Assembly (NCBI RefSeq): GCF_001038205.1
Contig: NZ_JWIZ01000023.1
Span: forward strand, 62,001 to 126,000
Origin: Muribacter muris
GTDB taxonomy: Bacteria; Pseudomonadota; Gammaproteobacteria; Enterobacterales; Pasteurellaceae
DNA: 64,000 bases
Direction: 5' to 3'
In this document: in pieces, positions 26,376 through 37,037 of the stretch
Layout of the letters: each line of letters opens with the position of its first letter
Position numbering within the stretch: position 1 is the first letter of the stretch
Made by a program: the position numbers and the translations under genes
Notes under the pieces: model-generated
Seen by the model: only the letters and a program-made list of their open reading frames with translations
The model's database searches: none
What the model was told of the DNA's origin: nothing

Positions 26376-28274
26376 TTACATTACTAAACGGCGAATATCC
26401 GAAAGTACCCCGTTGATGTAGGTAATAAATCTTGCCCCGTCTGCCCCATCAATCACACGGTGATCGTAAGAAAGTGATAATGGTAACATTAAGCGAGGGG
26501 TAAATTCTTTACCGTTCCACACCGGTGTCATTTCAGACTTAGACACACCTAAGATAGCCACTTCCGGTGCATTTACAATCGGCGTAAAGTGTGTACCGCC
26601 GATACCGCCGAGGCTGGAAATGGTGAAACAACCGCCTTGCATATCCGATGCGGTTAATTTACCCGCACGGGCTTTTTTCGAAATTTCCGATAATTCACGG
26701 GAAAGTTCGATAATGCCTTTTTTGTTCACATTTTTAAATACCGGCACGACTAAGCCGTTCGGTGTATCGACCGCAACGCCGATATTGACGTATTTTTTCA
26801 AGGTTAAACGCTGACCGTCTTCAGACAATGAGCTGTTGAAACGTGGGAACTCTTCTAACGCTTTCGCCACCGCTTTCATAATGAAGACTAACGGCGTTAC
26901 CTTAACATCTTGTTTGGTTTTTTCCAGTAGTGCGTTTTGATCCTTACGGAATTGCTCAAGCGCGGTAATATCGGCTTTATCCCATTGGGTAACGTGCGGG
27001 ATCATTACCCAGTTACGATGCAAGTTCGCACCGGAAATTTTCTGGATACGACCTAACTCGACTTCTTCGGTTTCACCAAATTTGCTGAAATCGACTTTCG
27101 GCCACGGTAACAAGCCTAAGCCTGCGCCATTTGCCACACCTGAACCTGCCGGTGCTTTGCCGGATTTCACTTCCTCAAACACCTGTACCGCATTTTTCAC
27201 ATAGGCTTGAATATCTTCTTTAACAATACGCCCTTTACGGCCAGAACCTTTTACTTTATCAAGGTTTACCCCAAATTCACGGGCTAGGCGGCGAATAACC
27301 GGTGTTGCGTGGGCATAGGTCGCACTTGCGGTAACTTGATCTTGGCTTAAGCCGGACACATTACCCGCTGGTGCAGGTGCTGCAGTCTGAGCCGGTGCTG
27401 CTTCGGTAGCAGGCGCTGACGCAGTTACAGCCGGTGCCGCTCCCGCCACTTCAAATTTCATAATCAATTTACCGGTCGTAACTTTATCGCCAACATTGAT
27501 TAAAATCTCTTTTACCACACCGGCGATTGGTGCTGGCACTTCCATTGACGCTTTATCACCTTCGACATTGATGATTGATTGATCAACTTCAACCTTATCG
27601 CCTACTTTCACCATAATTTCGGTTACATTAACTTCATCACCGCCGATATCCGGTACATTCACATCTTGTACGGAAGCAGCCGCAGGCGCTGAAGCCGCTA
27701 CTGCCGATGTTGCCACCTCTGCCGCTGCAGGTGTTGCGCCCGCCACTTCAAATTTCATAATCAATTTACCGGTCGCCACTTTATCGCCGACATTGATTAA
27801 AATCTCTTTTACCACTCCGGCAATTGGCGCAGGCACTTCCATTGATGCTTTATCACCTTCGACATTGATGATCGACTGGTCAACCTCAACTTTATCGCCC
27901 ACTTTCACCATAATTTCGGTTACATTGACTTCATCGCTACCAATATCCGGCACGTTCACATCAACAACGGCAGTTGCAGAACTTGGTGCAGAAGCAACCG
28001 CTTGCGGCTGTGCCGCTTCAGCTACCGGAGCAGGAGCCACTCCTTCTGCGTCTAATACCAACATTGGTGAACCGGTAGAGACTTTATCACCAACATTCAC
28101 TAAAATTTCTTTAACCACGCCCGCTTCCGGTGCTGGCACTTCCATTGAGGCTTTATCGCCTTCGACATTGATAATAGATTGATCAACAGTAATGGTGTCG
28201 CCCACTTTCACCATTACTTCGGTTACGGTAACTTCATCGCTGCCAATATCCGGCACTTGAATTTGTTTTGACAT
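26376..28274 (-). CDS. aceF: Pyruvate dehydrogenase E2 with three lipoyl domains
   Basis: 632 residues. Three tandem lipoyl domains (about 1-75, 105-180, 207-282), each with the lipoylation motif GDKAS (Lys41 in the first), are joined by Ala/Pro-rich linkers. A peripheral-subunit-binding domain (~322-358, [16 protein letters not shown]) and the acyltransferase core with catalytic DHRVIDGA near residue 605 follow. It transfers acetyl from E1 to CoA. Domains 2 and 3 are almost identical in DNA, which makes recombination to fewer domains possible. Between aceE and aceE's stop at 28331 lies a GC-rich dyad. Confidence 0.96.
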   Translation of the reverse strand: MSKQIQVPDIGSDEVTVTEVMVKVGDTITVDQSIINVEGDKASMEVPAPEAGVVKEILVNVGDKVSTGSPMLVLDAEGVAPAPVAEAAQPQAVASAPSSATAVVDVNVPDIGSDEVNVTEIMVKVGDKVEVDQSIINVEGDKASMEVPAPIAGVVKEILINVGDKVATGKLIMKFEVAGATPAAAEVATSAVAASAPAAASVQDVNVPDIGGDEVNVTEIMVKVGDKVEVDQSIINVEGDKASMEVPAPIAGVVKEILINVGDKVTTGKLIMKFEVAGAAPAVTASAPATEAAPAQTAAPAPAGNVSGLSQDQVTASATYAHATPVIRRLAREFGVNLDKVKGSGRKGRIVKEDIQAYVKNAVQVFEEVKSGKAPAGSGVANGAGLGLLPWPKVDFSKFGETEEVELGRIQKISGANLHRNWVMIPHVTQWDKADITALEQFRKDQNALLEKTKQDVKVTPLVFIMKAVAKALEEFPRFNSSLSEDGQRLTLKKYVNIGVAVDTPNGLVVPVFKNVNKKGIIELSRELSEISKKARAGKLTASDMQGGCFTISSLGGIGGTHFTPIVNAPEVAILGVSKSEMTPVWNGKEFTPRLMLPLSLSYDHRVIDGADGARFITYINGVLSDIRRLVM

Positions 28275-28291
28275 TTTGTTTTCCTCTGTAA

Positions 28292-28326
28292 GTTACCCCT
28301 CTGTTGCCAAAGGGGTAAGGGGGATT
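28292..28326. repeat. Intergenic dyad between aceE and aceF
   Basis: TTACCCCT and AGGGGTAA pair around ~10 bases, followed by GGGGGATTTT. The sequence resembles one end of the element at 16305-16426 and may be a short member of that family. It has no T run, so it could be an mRNA-processing or stabilising hairpin. Confidence 0.45.
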
Positions 28327-28330
28327 TTAA

Positions 28331-30988
28331 TTATGCGTATAATGGGTTGATGCGATCTACATTTAAGCCGAATTTCGCAATGGCTTCTGCGACCACTTTG
28401 GTTTCAACCGTACCCTCTTTTGCTAACTGCGCTAAGGCTGCCACCACAACATAACGGGCATCTACCTCAAAGTGCTCACGCAAGTTGGCACGGCTGTCTG
28501 AACGACCGAAGCCGTCTGTACCTAACACGTGGTAGTTTGTGGTTGGTAAGAACGCACGGATTTGATCGGCGTAGAGTTTCATATAGTCTGTCGCAGCCAC
28601 TACCGGATTACCGTTCATTACTTGTGCAACATAAGGCACTTTCGGCGTTTCGGTCGGGTGTAATAAGTTCCAACGGGCAACATCCGCACCATCACGCGCC
28701 ACTTCGTTGAATGATGTTACACTATATACATCGGACGTAATGCCGTAGTCGTTCGCAAGGATTTGCGCCGCTTCACGCACATGACGCATAATCGCCCCTG
28801 AACTTAATAGCTGTACTGCGCCTTTACCTTTACCTTCTACGGTTTCAAATTTATAGATACCTTTACGGATACCTTCTTCCGCCCCTTCAGGCATTGCCGG
28901 TTGATCGTAGATTTCGTTCAATGTGGTGATATAGTAGAATACGTCTTCTTGTTTCTCACCGTACATACGCTCAATACCGTCTTGTACAATCACTGCCACT
29001 TCAAAGGCAAATGCCGGATCGAAAGTAACACAGTTTGGAATAACCCCTGCTTGAATATGGCTGTGTCCGTCTTCGTGTTGTAACCCTTCACCGTTGAGGG
29101 TTGTACGACCCGACGTACCGCCGATCATAAAGCCACGGGCTAATTGGTCGCCAGCTAACCACATCATATCGCCTACACGTTGGAAACCAAACATTGAGTA
29201 GTAGATGAAGAACGGAATCATCGGCTGGTTGTTTACAGAATAAGATGTTGCCGCCGCAACCCAAGATGCCGTTGCACCCAATTCATTGATCCCTTCTTGT
29301 AGCACTTGACCGTCTTTCGCTTCACGGTAGTAAGCCACTAAATCACGATCTGACGGCACATAGTTTTGACCGAACGGGTTATAAATCCCGATTTGACGGA
29401 ATAAACCTTCCATACCGAACGTACGGGCTTCGTCCGCAATAATCGGTACAATGGTTTTGCCGATATTTTTATCTTTTAATAAGGTATTTAAAACACGGGT
29501 GAATGCCATTGTGGTTGAAATACCACGTGGTTGAGCCTCTAATAATGCACTAAATTCAGATAATGCAGGCACTTGATATTCAGTAGTGAATTTTGGTGAA
29601 CGTGCAGGTAAATAACCGTTTAAAGCTTTACGCTGACCGTGTAAATAATTGTATTCAGGGCTGCCTTCAGGGAATTTAACGTATTCTAAATTCTCAACTT
29701 GCTCGTCCGTCAATGGCAATTCAAAGTAATCACGGAAACCTTTTAGGCTTTCGATTGACATTTTTTTCGATTGGTGAGCCGTATTTTTACTTTCCGCTTC
29801 CGGAATTTTATAACCTTTCACCATTTGCGCTAAGATCACCACCGGTTTATCGGATTTTTGCGCTCTTGCGTATGCCGCATACATTTTCATCGGATCGTGA
29901 CCGCCACGGCTCAACGCCCAAATTTCATCATCCGTCATATCCGCAACTAATGCCGCCGTTTCAGGATAACGACCAAAGAAGTGTTCGCGCACATAAGCAC
30001 CGTCTTTCGATTTGAAGGTGAGGTAATCACCGTCCACCACTTCCATCATCAACTGGGTTAATTTGCCCGTTGTGTCTTTCGCAAAGAGTTTATCCCATTT
30101 GCTGCTCCACAATACTTTGATGACTTCCCAACCCGCACCGTTAAACAAGCCTTCAAGCTCTTGAACGATCTTACCGTTACCGTTTACCGGCCCGTCTAAA
30201 CGTTGTAGGTTACAACTGATAGTAAAAATGAGGTTGTTTAATTTCTCACGGCCGGCAAAGGATAATGCCCCTTTGGATTCGATCTCGTCCATTTCGCCGT
30301 CCCCTAAGAACGCATAGACTTTTTGATCTGAAGTATCTTTTAAGCCACGATGCTCTAAGTATTTCAAGAAGCGGGCTTGATAAATGGCATTTACCGGTCC
30401 TAACCCCATTGAAACGGTTGAGAACTGCCAAAATTCCGGCATCAATTTTGGGTGAGGGTAAGATGAGATCCCTTTACCGTGTACTTCTTGGCGGAAATTA
30501 TCCATTTGCTCTTCGGTAATACGACCCTCCAAATAAGCACGACCGTACATACCCGGTGCTGCGTGGCCTTGGAAAAAGACTAAATCACCGCCGTTTTTCT
30601 CGGTTGCCGCTTTGAAGAAATGGTTGAAGCACACTTCATACATTGTCGCTGCGGATTGGTAGGTTGAAATATGACCGCCCAAATCTAAATCTTTTTTCTG
30701 GCTACGCAATACCGCTGCAATTGCATTCCAACGTACAGCCGAACGGATACGGCGTTCAAGATTTAAATCGCCCGGATATGCCGGTTGTTCGGCAACAGAA
30801 ATCGTATTTACATAATCTGTTGTAGTGCCTGATTGAACTGCAACACCTTGACCGCGAGCTTGCTGCATCACTTGCTCAATAATGTATTGCGCTCTTTCTA
30901 CGCCCTCTTCACGAATTAATGAATCAATTGAAAGCAACCAATCGTTAGTTTCGATTGGATCTACATCATTACGTAAAATTTCTGACAT
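28331..30988 (-). CDS. aceE: Pyruvate dehydrogenase E1 (homodimeric type)
   Basis: 885 residues from the ATG at 30988 (MSEILRNDVDPIET), chosen because AAGGAAAAAG precedes it; the frame is open further upstream without support. The thiamine diphosphate motif begins GDGEMDE (residues ~230) with conserved NLQRLDGPVNGNGKIVQELE. It decarboxylates pyruvate and acetylates E2. No pdhR lies upstream, unlike enterics; the 380-bp gap to divergent purE must hold the promoter. The gene order aceE-aceF-lpdA is complete. Confidence 0.96.
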   Translation of the reverse strand: MSEILRNDVDPIETNDWLLSIDSLIREEGVERAQYIIEQVMQQARGQGVAVQSGTTTDYVNTISVAEQPAYPGDLNLERRIRSAVRWNAIAAVLRSQKKDLDLGGHISTYQSAATMYEVCFNHFFKAATEKNGGDLVFFQGHAAPGMYGRAYLEGRITEEQMDNFRQEVHGKGISSYPHPKLMPEFWQFSTVSMGLGPVNAIYQARFLKYLEHRGLKDTSDQKVYAFLGDGEMDEIESKGALSFAGREKLNNLIFTISCNLQRLDGPVNGNGKIVQELEGLFNGAGWEVIKVLWSSKWDKLFAKDTTGKLTQLMMEVVDGDYLTFKSKDGAYVREHFFGRYPETAALVADMTDDEIWALSRGGHDPMKMYAAYARAQKSDKPVVILAQMVKGYKIPEAESKNTAHQSKKMSIESLKGFRDYFELPLTDEQVENLEYVKFPEGSPEYNYLHGQRKALNGYLPARSPKFTTEYQVPALSEFSALLEAQPRGISTTMAFTRVLNTLLKDKNIGKTIVPIIADEARTFGMEGLFRQIGIYNPFGQNYVPSDRDLVAYYREAKDGQVLQEGINELGATASWVAAATSYSVNNQPMIPFFIYYSMFGFQRVGDMMWLAGDQLARGFMIGGTSGRTTLNGEGLQHEDGHSHIQAGVIPNCVTFDPAFAFEVAVIVQDGIERMYGEKQEDVFYYITTLNEIYDQPAMPEGAEEGIRKGIYKFETVEGKGKGAVQLLSSGAIMRHVREAAQILANDYGITSDVYSVTSFNEVARDGADVARWNLLHPTETPKVPYVAQVMNGNPVVAATDYMKLYADQIRAFLPTTNYHVLGTDGFGRSDSRANLREHFEVDARYVVVAALAQLAKEGTVETKVVAEAIAKFGLNVDRINPLYA

Positions 30989-31368
30989 AGCTTTTTCCTT
31001 TACTTTTATGAGTGAATAAAACATTACAAAATTGTAAATAATTTTGCCAACCGCTGAAACTTTAAACACAAACAGGTTTGCATACCTTGTTTTAGATCAA
31101 AAAAACGATGAAAGGACAAATATCTCATCTCTATCCTTATCTAAAGTTTCATTTTATCTAATTGATTTTTAAAGGCTTTTACCCAAACCTTCAAAAATGT
31201 TGAAAATTTGTAGATAAATTTAAGTGGCAAGATAACAAAAACCGCCTTTTTTGTCCATTTTTCCCCAATAGAAATGTTAATCGGCTCACATAATTTTTTA
31301 AAGCAACCGTTTGCCTTTTATGCTATGCTTTCAACCGATTTTTTCGAACATACCTGAAAGGTTAAAAA
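30989..31368. other. Divergent promoter region aceE / purE
   Basis: 380 bp, AT-rich, no ORF worth noting. The purE side carries a PurR-like box and a TATGCT -10 candidate (31324-31329). On the aceE side I see TTTTAGATCAAAAAA but no convincing FNR, ArcA or PdhR site. Confidence 0.6.
31301..31316 (+). promoter_or_regulatory. PurR-like operator upstream of purE
   Basis: AAGCAACCGTTTGCCT matches 13 of 16 positions of the enteric PurR palindrome ACGCAAACGTTTGCGT and lies 53 bases before the purE ATG, just upstream of a TATGCT -10. Purine repression of purE-ansA-purK is the inference. Confidence 0.6.
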
Positions 31369-31863
31369 ATGACAACAAAACCTGAAATTGCAATTGTAAT
31401 GGGGTCAAAAAGCGACTGGGCAACAATGTCCGAAGCGGTAAATATCCTTGAACAATTTGGTTTACCCTATCATACGGAAGTGGTATCTGCACATCGTACC
31501 CCCGATAAACTCTTTTCGTTTGCTGAAAATGCCGAAAAAAACGGCTATAAAGTGATTATCGCCGGCGCAGGCGGTGCGGCGCACTTACCGGGAATGATTG
31601 CCGCCAAAACGATCGTACCGGTGCTGGGCGTACCGGTAAAAAGTTCAATGCTGAGCGGTGTGGACAGCCTCTACTCGATTGTCCAAATGCCGAAAGGCAT
31701 TCCGGTCGGCACACTGGCAATCGGGCCGGCGGGAGCGGCAAATGCAGGCTTATTGGCAGCTCAGATTTTAGCGGCATTTCAGCCGGAATTAGCGCAAAAG
31801 CTTCACCAGTTCCGTCAAGCACAAACGCAAAGCGTATTAGATAATCCCGATCCCCGTGATTAA
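31369..31863 (+). CDS. purE: N5-carboxyaminoimidazole ribonucleotide mutase
   Basis: 164 residues. The signature MGSKSDW (residues ~11-17), SAHRTPD (~43-49) and [11 protein letters not shown] (~68-78) define class I PurE. It converts N5-CAIR to CAIR in purine synthesis, the partner step to PurK. SD AAAGG precedes the ATG. The next gene is an asparaginase, then purK, so the usual purE-purK pair is interrupted. Confidence 0.95.
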   Translation: MTTKPEIAIVMGSKSDWATMSEAVNILEQFGLPYHTEVVSAHRTPDKLFSFAENAEKNGYKVIIAGAGGAAHLPGMIAAKTIVPVLGVPVKSSMLSGVDSLYSIVQMPKGIPVGTLAIGPAGAANAGLLAAQILAAFQPELAQKLHQFRQAQTQSVLDNPDPRD

Positions 31864-32025
31864 CTTGCGACAAGCGGTCAGTTGCAACGGATAGTGTGCA
31901 ATTAAATGCGATGATGTATAAATACAGATATGTCATCGCTAATGCGTAGAGGTTTATCCCACTGCGACAGCATTTCGTAAAAAATGGCTTGGAACTGCCC
32001 GCTTGTAACTTCACATTTCAGCAAT

Positions 32026-32991
32026 ATGAATAAAAAACTGCTTATTTTACATACCGGCGGCACAATTTCTATGAGCGAAGGCGAAGACGGCAAAGTGTCG
32101 CCTTCAGCCAAAAATCCGTTGCTCGCCGCCCTTGAAAAACTTAGCCACCCTGCCGAGCTTTATCAAGAGGCGTTGCTTAACGTACCGTCCCCCCATATCA
32201 CCCAAAGCCATTGGCAGCTACTCAAAGCCCGTATTGAAAAAGGCGTAAACGAGCAAGGCTTTGACGGCGTAGTGATTACGCACGGTACAGATACCTTAGA
32301 GGAAACCGCTTATTTCCTGGATCTTGCCTTGAATGTTGATGTGCCGGTGGTGCTGACCGGGGCGATGCGTTCCAGTAATGAATTAGGTGCAGACGGGTTG
32401 ATCAACCTGCAAAGTGCGATTTTGGTCGCACTCAGCCCCGAAAGCCAAGGCAAAGGTGTGATGGTGGTAATGAATGATGAAATCCATAATGCTAAATTTG
32501 TTACCAAAACCCATACCACCAATGTGGCGACCTTTCAAACGCCGACCTTCGGTCCTTGCGGTTTGGTGGCAAAAAATCGGGTCATTTATTTTCAGCATCT
32601 TGACCAATATGAACGCTACCCGATCGCTAAAATCGAAAAAGCCAACGTTCAGTTAGTCAAAGCCTATGTCGGAATGGACAGTTTCCTGCTTGAGCAGTTG
32701 GCGTTGAGCCAATGCGACGGTGTGGTAATTGAAGCACTCGGGGCGGGCAATTTACCGCCAACCTGCCTAGCCGGCGTGGCAGCGCTCTTAAATGCCAATA
32801 TTCCGGTGGTGTTAGTTTCCCGTGCGTTTAACGGCGTAACCCAAGATGTGTATGACTACCTCGGCGGCGGTAAGCAGCTCAAGCAACAAGGTGTGATTTT
32901 TACTACCGGTTTAAGCGGTCAAAAAGCCCGCATTAAACTCTTAGTGCTGCTTAATCAGCAGCTCAATAAACCGTTAGCCGATTATTTTTAA
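32026..32991 (+). CDS. ansA: L-asparaginase, cytoplasmic type
   Basis: 321 residues from ATG 32026 (MNKKLLILHTGGTISM), preferred over the upstream ATG at 31984. Both asparaginase threonine motifs are present: HTGGTIS (residues 9-15) and THGTDTLEETA (~86-96). No signal peptide, so it is a cytoplasmic enzyme making aspartate and ammonia from asparagine. Position between purE and purK may be meaningful, since aspartate is consumed by PurC and PurA, but co-regulation is inference. Confidence 0.9.
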   Translation: MNKKLLILHTGGTISMSEGEDGKVSPSAKNPLLAALEKLSHPAELYQEALLNVPSPHITQSHWQLLKARIEKGVNEQGFDGVVITHGTDTLEETAYFLDLALNVDVPVVLTGAMRSSNELGADGLINLQSAILVALSPESQGKGVMVVMNDEIHNAKFVTKTHTTNVATFQTPTFGPCGLVAKNRVIYFQHLDQYERYPIAKIEKANVQLVKAYVGMDSFLLEQLALSQCDGVVIEALGAGNLPPTCLAGVAALLNANIPVVLVSRAFNGVTQDVYDYLGGGKQLKQQGVIFTTGLSGQKARIKLLVLLNQQLNKPLADYF

Positions 32992-33221
32992 CCGAACAGG
33001 CGGTCAGTTTCGTAGCAAAATTTACGACATTATATCGCCAAAGCTAAAATTGCTTCATAGATTAGGAACACACTGCGTGGTTCAAGAATAGCAATTACTA
33101 CCGTATAAAGCATATATGTCCGCTACGGTTTGATGAAAAAGCAGTTTGAGCAACAGCGACATAATACATTTGAAAAAAGCGTGCCGAAACCAACCGCTTG
33201 TTAGCCTTAAAGAGATTTTTT

Positions 33222-34310
33222 ATGCAAAAAAGTGCAATTTACCCTCCAATTTATGTGCTTGGCAACGGGCAGCTCGGCAGAATGCTCCGTTACGCCGGCG
33301 CGCCGTTAGATATTCAGGTTCAGCCCCTAGCTTTTGATGATCCGGTCATTGAATTAGAACACGACTGCTTAATTACCGCTGAAATTGAACGCTGGGCGGA
33401 TACCCCGCTCACCACCTTGCTCAGTCATCACCAAAATTTCGTCAATCTCTCGGTATTCGGGCGTTTAGCCGATCGCTATACCCAAAAAGCATTGCTTGAC
33501 CAGCTTGGATTGGCGACTTCGCCGTGGCAATTAGTTGAAAGTCCAACCCAGTGGCAACAGATTTTTGACAATATCGGTGAAAAAGTGGTGGTAAAACGCC
33601 GTACCGGCGGCTATGACGGGCGGGGGCAATGGATCATCACTCAAGATAATATTGCCCAAATTACCCCCGATCTGTTCGGCGACGTGATTGCGGAAAAATT
33701 TATTCCGTTTGACGCTGAAGTATCATTGGTCGGCGCACGCTTCCGCAACGGTGAAACCCGTTTTTACCCTGTTACCCATAATTTGCAACAAAACGGTATT
33801 TTGCGTTACAGTGTAATGGATATTACACTTCCTCACCAACGTGAATTTCAACAACAGGCGGAAAAAATGCTCGCCGCCATTATGCAAGAATTGGAATATG
33901 TCGGCGTAATGGCAATGGAATGTTTTGTGGTGGGTGATAAACTGCTGATTAATGAACTTGCCCCACGGGTACACAATAGCGGACATTGGACACAACTGGG
34001 TTGCACTATCAGCCAGTTTGAATTACATCTGCGGGCATTACTGGATCTGCCGACTCCGGCACTCACCCCGATTGCCTCTAGCGTAATGGTGAATTTAATC
34101 GGCATTGAGCATAATCCCGCGTGGTTAAATACCCCTTTCAGCCAGCTCCATTGGTACGGGAAGGAAGTCCGAGCAGGCAGAAAACTCGGTCATATCAACT
34201 TATGTCATCAGGATAAAACGGTGCTGATCAACGCACTCCGCCAACTTAGCCCGCATCTTAGCCACGATTTCCAAAGCGGTTTAGATTGGGCGATCAATAA
34301 ACTTGTCTAA
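33222..34310 (+). CDS. purK: N5-carboxyaminoimidazole ribonucleotide synthetase
   Basis: 362 residues from ATG 33222. ATP-grasp enzyme with N-terminal GNGQLGRML, the KRRTGGYDGRGQW loop (residues ~132-144) and NELAPRVHNSGHWT near residue 250. It carboxylates AIR with bicarbonate and ATP. A 230-bp gap with an uptake-like word and no ORF separates it from ansA, so it may have its own promoter. It ends at a bidirectional terminator. Confidence 0.95.
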   Translation: MQKSAIYPPIYVLGNGQLGRMLRYAGAPLDIQVQPLAFDDPVIELEHDCLITAEIERWADTPLTTLLSHHQNFVNLSVFGRLADRYTQKALLDQLGLATSPWQLVESPTQWQQIFDNIGEKVVVKRRTGGYDGRGQWIITQDNIAQITPDLFGDVIAEKFIPFDAEVSLVGARFRNGETRFYPVTHNLQQNGILRYSVMDITLPHQREFQQQAEKMLAAIMQELEYVGVMAMECFVVGDKLLINELAPRVHNSGHWTQLGCTISQFELHLRALLDLPTPALTPIASSVMVNLIGIEHNPAWLNTPFSQLHWYGKEVRAGRKLGHINLCHQDKTVLINALRQLSPHLSHDFQSGLDWAINKLV

Positions 34311-34356
34311 CGCAATCACCTTGTTTTTTTAAGGGAATTGAGGTGCAATCCAAAAA

Positions 34357-34390
34357 ATAAGGGGAACATTTGTTCCCCCTGTTTATTTAG
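34357..34390. terminator. Bidirectional terminator purK / purine permease
   Basis: GGGGAAC-ATTT-GTTCCCC between converging genes, with A/T-rich flanks on both sides. Confidence 0.8.
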
Positions 34391-34403
34391 ACTTAAAAAC
34401 GGA

Positions 34404-35717
34404 TCAAATGGCATAGCCTAGTGCATAAAACGCCACTAATACAATCGCAATAATTACCGTGCCGACGTTTAATTGCTTAAATTCACCGGCAATAACACGC
34501 CCAATCACTAAACTGGCAAACCCCAGCATAATGCCCGTAACAATATTCGCTGTCAGTACGATAAATACGGCGCAAATTAAGCCTGCCATTGCCCCAACAA
34601 AATCATCAAAATCCAATTTTGCCACATCACTCAACATCAGTAAGCCCACATACATTAATGCAGGAGCGGTGGCGTAATTCGGTACTAAAAAAGCAAGCGG
34701 TTGAAAAAAGAGCATCAATAGAAAAAGTACGCCGACCACGATTGCCGTTAAGCCGGTTTTGCCGCCAACTGCTGTTCCCGCAGCCGACTCAATATACACT
34801 GCCGCCGGTGCTGTACCGAACAAACCGGAAAAAATGCTACTAAGGGAATCGGATGTCAGTGCCTTATCACCATTGATGATCTGCTCGTCCTTATCTAATA
34901 ATTCCGCCTGAGCGGCAACGGCACGAATTGTACCGGTCGCATCAAAAATCGCTGTCATCACCAAGGCAAACACCACTGGTAAAATAGCCGTATTGAGTGC
35001 GCCCATAATATCCAAATTCAAGAATTGGCTCTGTTCACCAAAGGACGGCAATTTAAACATCTGCCCGTTAAAACGGACATTTGGGTCAAACAGTAAACCA
35101 ATCATCGTAATCGCAATAATTACCCAAAGGATTGCACCTTTGATCTTGAGACGCTCTAGCCCGATAATCGCGGCTAAGCCTAACAACGACATTACCACCG
35201 GAAAGGCGGTGAAATCGCCCATTTTAACGGGCAAGCCGGCTTGATTACCGACAACCAACCCAACGCCGTTCGCCGCAATCAACAACAAAAACAGCCCGAT
35301 ACCGATCCCTGCCCCGTGTGCAATGCTGGCAGGCAGGTTACGCAAAATCCAGCTTCGGATACCGGTAATTGAAACGAGGGTAAACACAACCCCCATTAGG
35401 AAGATTGCACCAAGGGCTACCGGCACACTTATACCTTGCCCTAAGACTAAACTAAATGCGGTAAATGCCGTAAGGGAAATGGCGCAGCCGATTGCCATTG
35501 GCACGTTCGCCCAAAGCCCGATCAAAATAGAGCCTAATCCTGCCACCAAGCAGGTTGCAATAAACACGGATTCTGCCGGAAAGCCGGCTTCCTTAAGCAT
35601 ATTTGGCACAACAATGACCGAATAGACCATCGCCAAAAACGTTGTCAAACCGGCAATGACTTCTTGGCGAAAGTTTGAGCCGCGTTGTTGCAGTTGAAAA
35701 TAAGATAACACCGACAT
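34404..35717 (-). CDS. NCS2-family purine permease (adenine/hypoxanthine/guanine type)
   Basis: 437 residues, 12-14 hydrophobic helices. AzgA-like NCS2 signatures: [22 protein letters not shown] at the N-terminus, a central [10 protein letters not shown] and [19 protein letters not shown]. It would import purine bases by proton symport. Closest in plan to the Escherichia coli PurP/YicO/GhxP group; the exact base cannot be told from sequence. Its Shine-Dalgarno AAGGGG is the 3' arm of the metC terminator hairpin, five bases before the ATG. Nearness to purE and purK is consistent with purine salvage. Confidence 0.85.
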   Translation of the reverse strand: MSVLSYFQLQQRGSNFRQEVIAGLTTFLAMVYSVIVVPNMLKEAGFPAESVFIATCLVAGLGSILIGLWANVPMAIGCAISLTAFTAFSLVLGQGISVPVALGAIFLMGVVFTLVSITGIRSWILRNLPASIAHGAGIGIGLFLLLIAANGVGLVVGNQAGLPVKMGDFTAFPVVMSLLGLAAIIGLERLKIKGAILWVIIAITMIGLLFDPNVRFNGQMFKLPSFGEQSQFLNLDIMGALNTAILPVVFALVMTAIFDATGTIRAVAAQAELLDKDEQIINGDKALTSDSLSSIFSGLFGTAPAAVYIESAAGTAVGGKTGLTAIVVGVLFLLMLFFQPLAFLVPNYATAPALMYVGLLMLSDVAKLDFDDFVGAMAGLICAVFIVLTANIVTGIMLGFASLVIGRVIAGEFKQLNVGTVIIAIVLVAFYALGYAI

Positions 35718-35720
35718 AAA

Positions 35721-35750
35721 AGCCCCTTAATAATAAGTAAGGGGCTTATT
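35721..35750 (-). terminator. metC terminator containing the permease ribosome binding site
   Basis: AAGCCCCTTA and TAAGGGGCTT pair around ~7-10 bases, followed on the minus strand by TTTT and directly by ATG. AAGGGG serves as Shine-Dalgarno for the permease. Confidence 0.8.
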
Positions 35751-35769
35751 TTAGCTTAACCGTTAAGGC

Positions 35770-36978
35770 TTACGCAAACGATTGCCAATCTATCCTTGCC
35801 AATCCGTTGGCTAAATCCGCAATCAGATCGTCCACTGCTTCTAAGCCGATATGCACTCGGATCAACGTACCGCTTACCTGGCGAGCCACTGCCGGACGAA
35901 TACGGGCGATCTCGTTAGGCTGATTGGCTAAAATCAGAGATTCAAACCCGCCCCAAGAATATGCCATTGTAAAAAGTTCAAAATGATCTAAGAACGCCGC
36001 TAACTCCGCCTCGCTCAACGTTTTGCAAAGTTCAAAGGAAAACAGACCGCTTGATCCTAGAAAATCCCGTTCGAAAGCGTAATGCCCCGGGCAGCTCGGC
36101 AGTGCCGGGTGATAAACCGCTTTGACTTCGGGACGCTCGGCAAGCCATTGGGCAACCCTCAAAGCACTCTCTTGGTGTTGCTGAAGGCGTACGGCTAATG
36201 TCCGCAAGCCACGAGCAGCTAAATAAGCGGTGTCCGCATCGACCATTTGCCCCATTAGGTAAGAGTGTTCCCGCAGTTGATCCCAACAACGAGCATTAGA
36301 CACTGCCGTGCCAATCATTGCATCGGAATGTCCGACTAAATATTTCGTTCCCGCTTGAATGGAAATATCAATACCGAACTTTAGTGCGGGAAACAACACC
36401 CCGCCGCTCCACGTATTATCAATCATAATCACCATATCGGGGTTAATCGCCCGTGCGGTCCGCACTAACATCGGAATATCCGGCACTTCCATTGTTAAAG
36501 AACTCGGCGATTCCAAAAATAAGACTTTCGTCTGCGGGGTAATCAAGCCGGCAAATGCCGTTTCGCTGAGCATTGGATCATAAAAGGTCGTTTCCACCCC
36601 CAATTTCTTCAAAATGACATTGCAAAATTCTTGGCTTGGCTCGTATGCCGAACCGCTCATTAGAATATGATCGCCTTGTTCAACGAAAGCGAGAATCGCA
36701 TTACTCACCGCCGCCGCCCCGCACGGATAGAGATAACAACCCGCACCGTTTTCCAATTCGCACATTGCATCTTGCAATGCAAAATGTGTGAGCGTGCCAC
36801 GTCTGCCGTAAAACAGAGCTTGTTTAGCCCGGTTGCGGGTTGCATTTTTTTTCTCTGCTACACTCGAAAACACTAGCGAAGACGCGCGTTGAATGACGCT
36901 GTTTACTGCACCTTGAGTATAGCGTGGGTTGCGTCCGGCGTGGACAAGTTTAGTTTGAAGTGTGTGATGTTGTGTCAT
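35770..36978 (-). CDS. metC: Cystathionine beta-lyase
   Basis: 402 residues from ATG 36978 ([18 protein letters not shown]), preceded by AAGGAAT; the longer frame to 37044 would run into ogt. Cys/Met-metabolism PLP family: [14 protein letters not shown], the substrate-side GSAYEP, DNTWSGG, and the PLP-binding Lys in [14 protein letters not shown]. It cleaves cystathionine to homocysteine, pyruvate and ammonia. Confidence 0.93.
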   Translation of the reverse strand: MTQHHTLQTKLVHAGRNPRYTQGAVNSVIQRASSLVFSSVAEKKNATRNRAKQALFYGRRGTLTHFALQDAMCELENGAGCYLYPCGAAAVSNAILAFVEQGDHILMSGSAYEPSQEFCNVILKKLGVETTFYDPMLSETAFAGLITPQTKVLFLESPSSLTMEVPDIPMLVRTARAINPDMVIMIDNTWSGGVLFPALKFGIDISIQAGTKYLVGHSDAMIGTAVSNARCWDQLREHSYLMGQMVDADTAYLAARGLRTLAVRLQQHQESALRVAQWLAERPEVKAVYHPALPSCPGHYAFERDFLGSSGLFSFELCKTLSEAELAAFLDHFELFTMAYSWGGFESLILANQPNEIARIRPAVARQVSGTLIRVHIGLEAVDDLIADLANGLARIDWQSFA

Positions 36979-37037
36979 TCTATATTCCTTAACTTGCAAG
37001 GGGGGCGATAAAAGCGATATTTTGCAAACCTCGCTTT

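Noticed and set aside
30989-31368. PdhR operator or pdhR gene upstream of aceE
   Set aside because: No GntR-family ORF and no matching operator; the upstream gene is divergent purE.
33146-33337. Short plus-strand ORF overlapping the purK start
   Set aside because: Different frame from purK, no family, and purK has the clear N-terminal motif.
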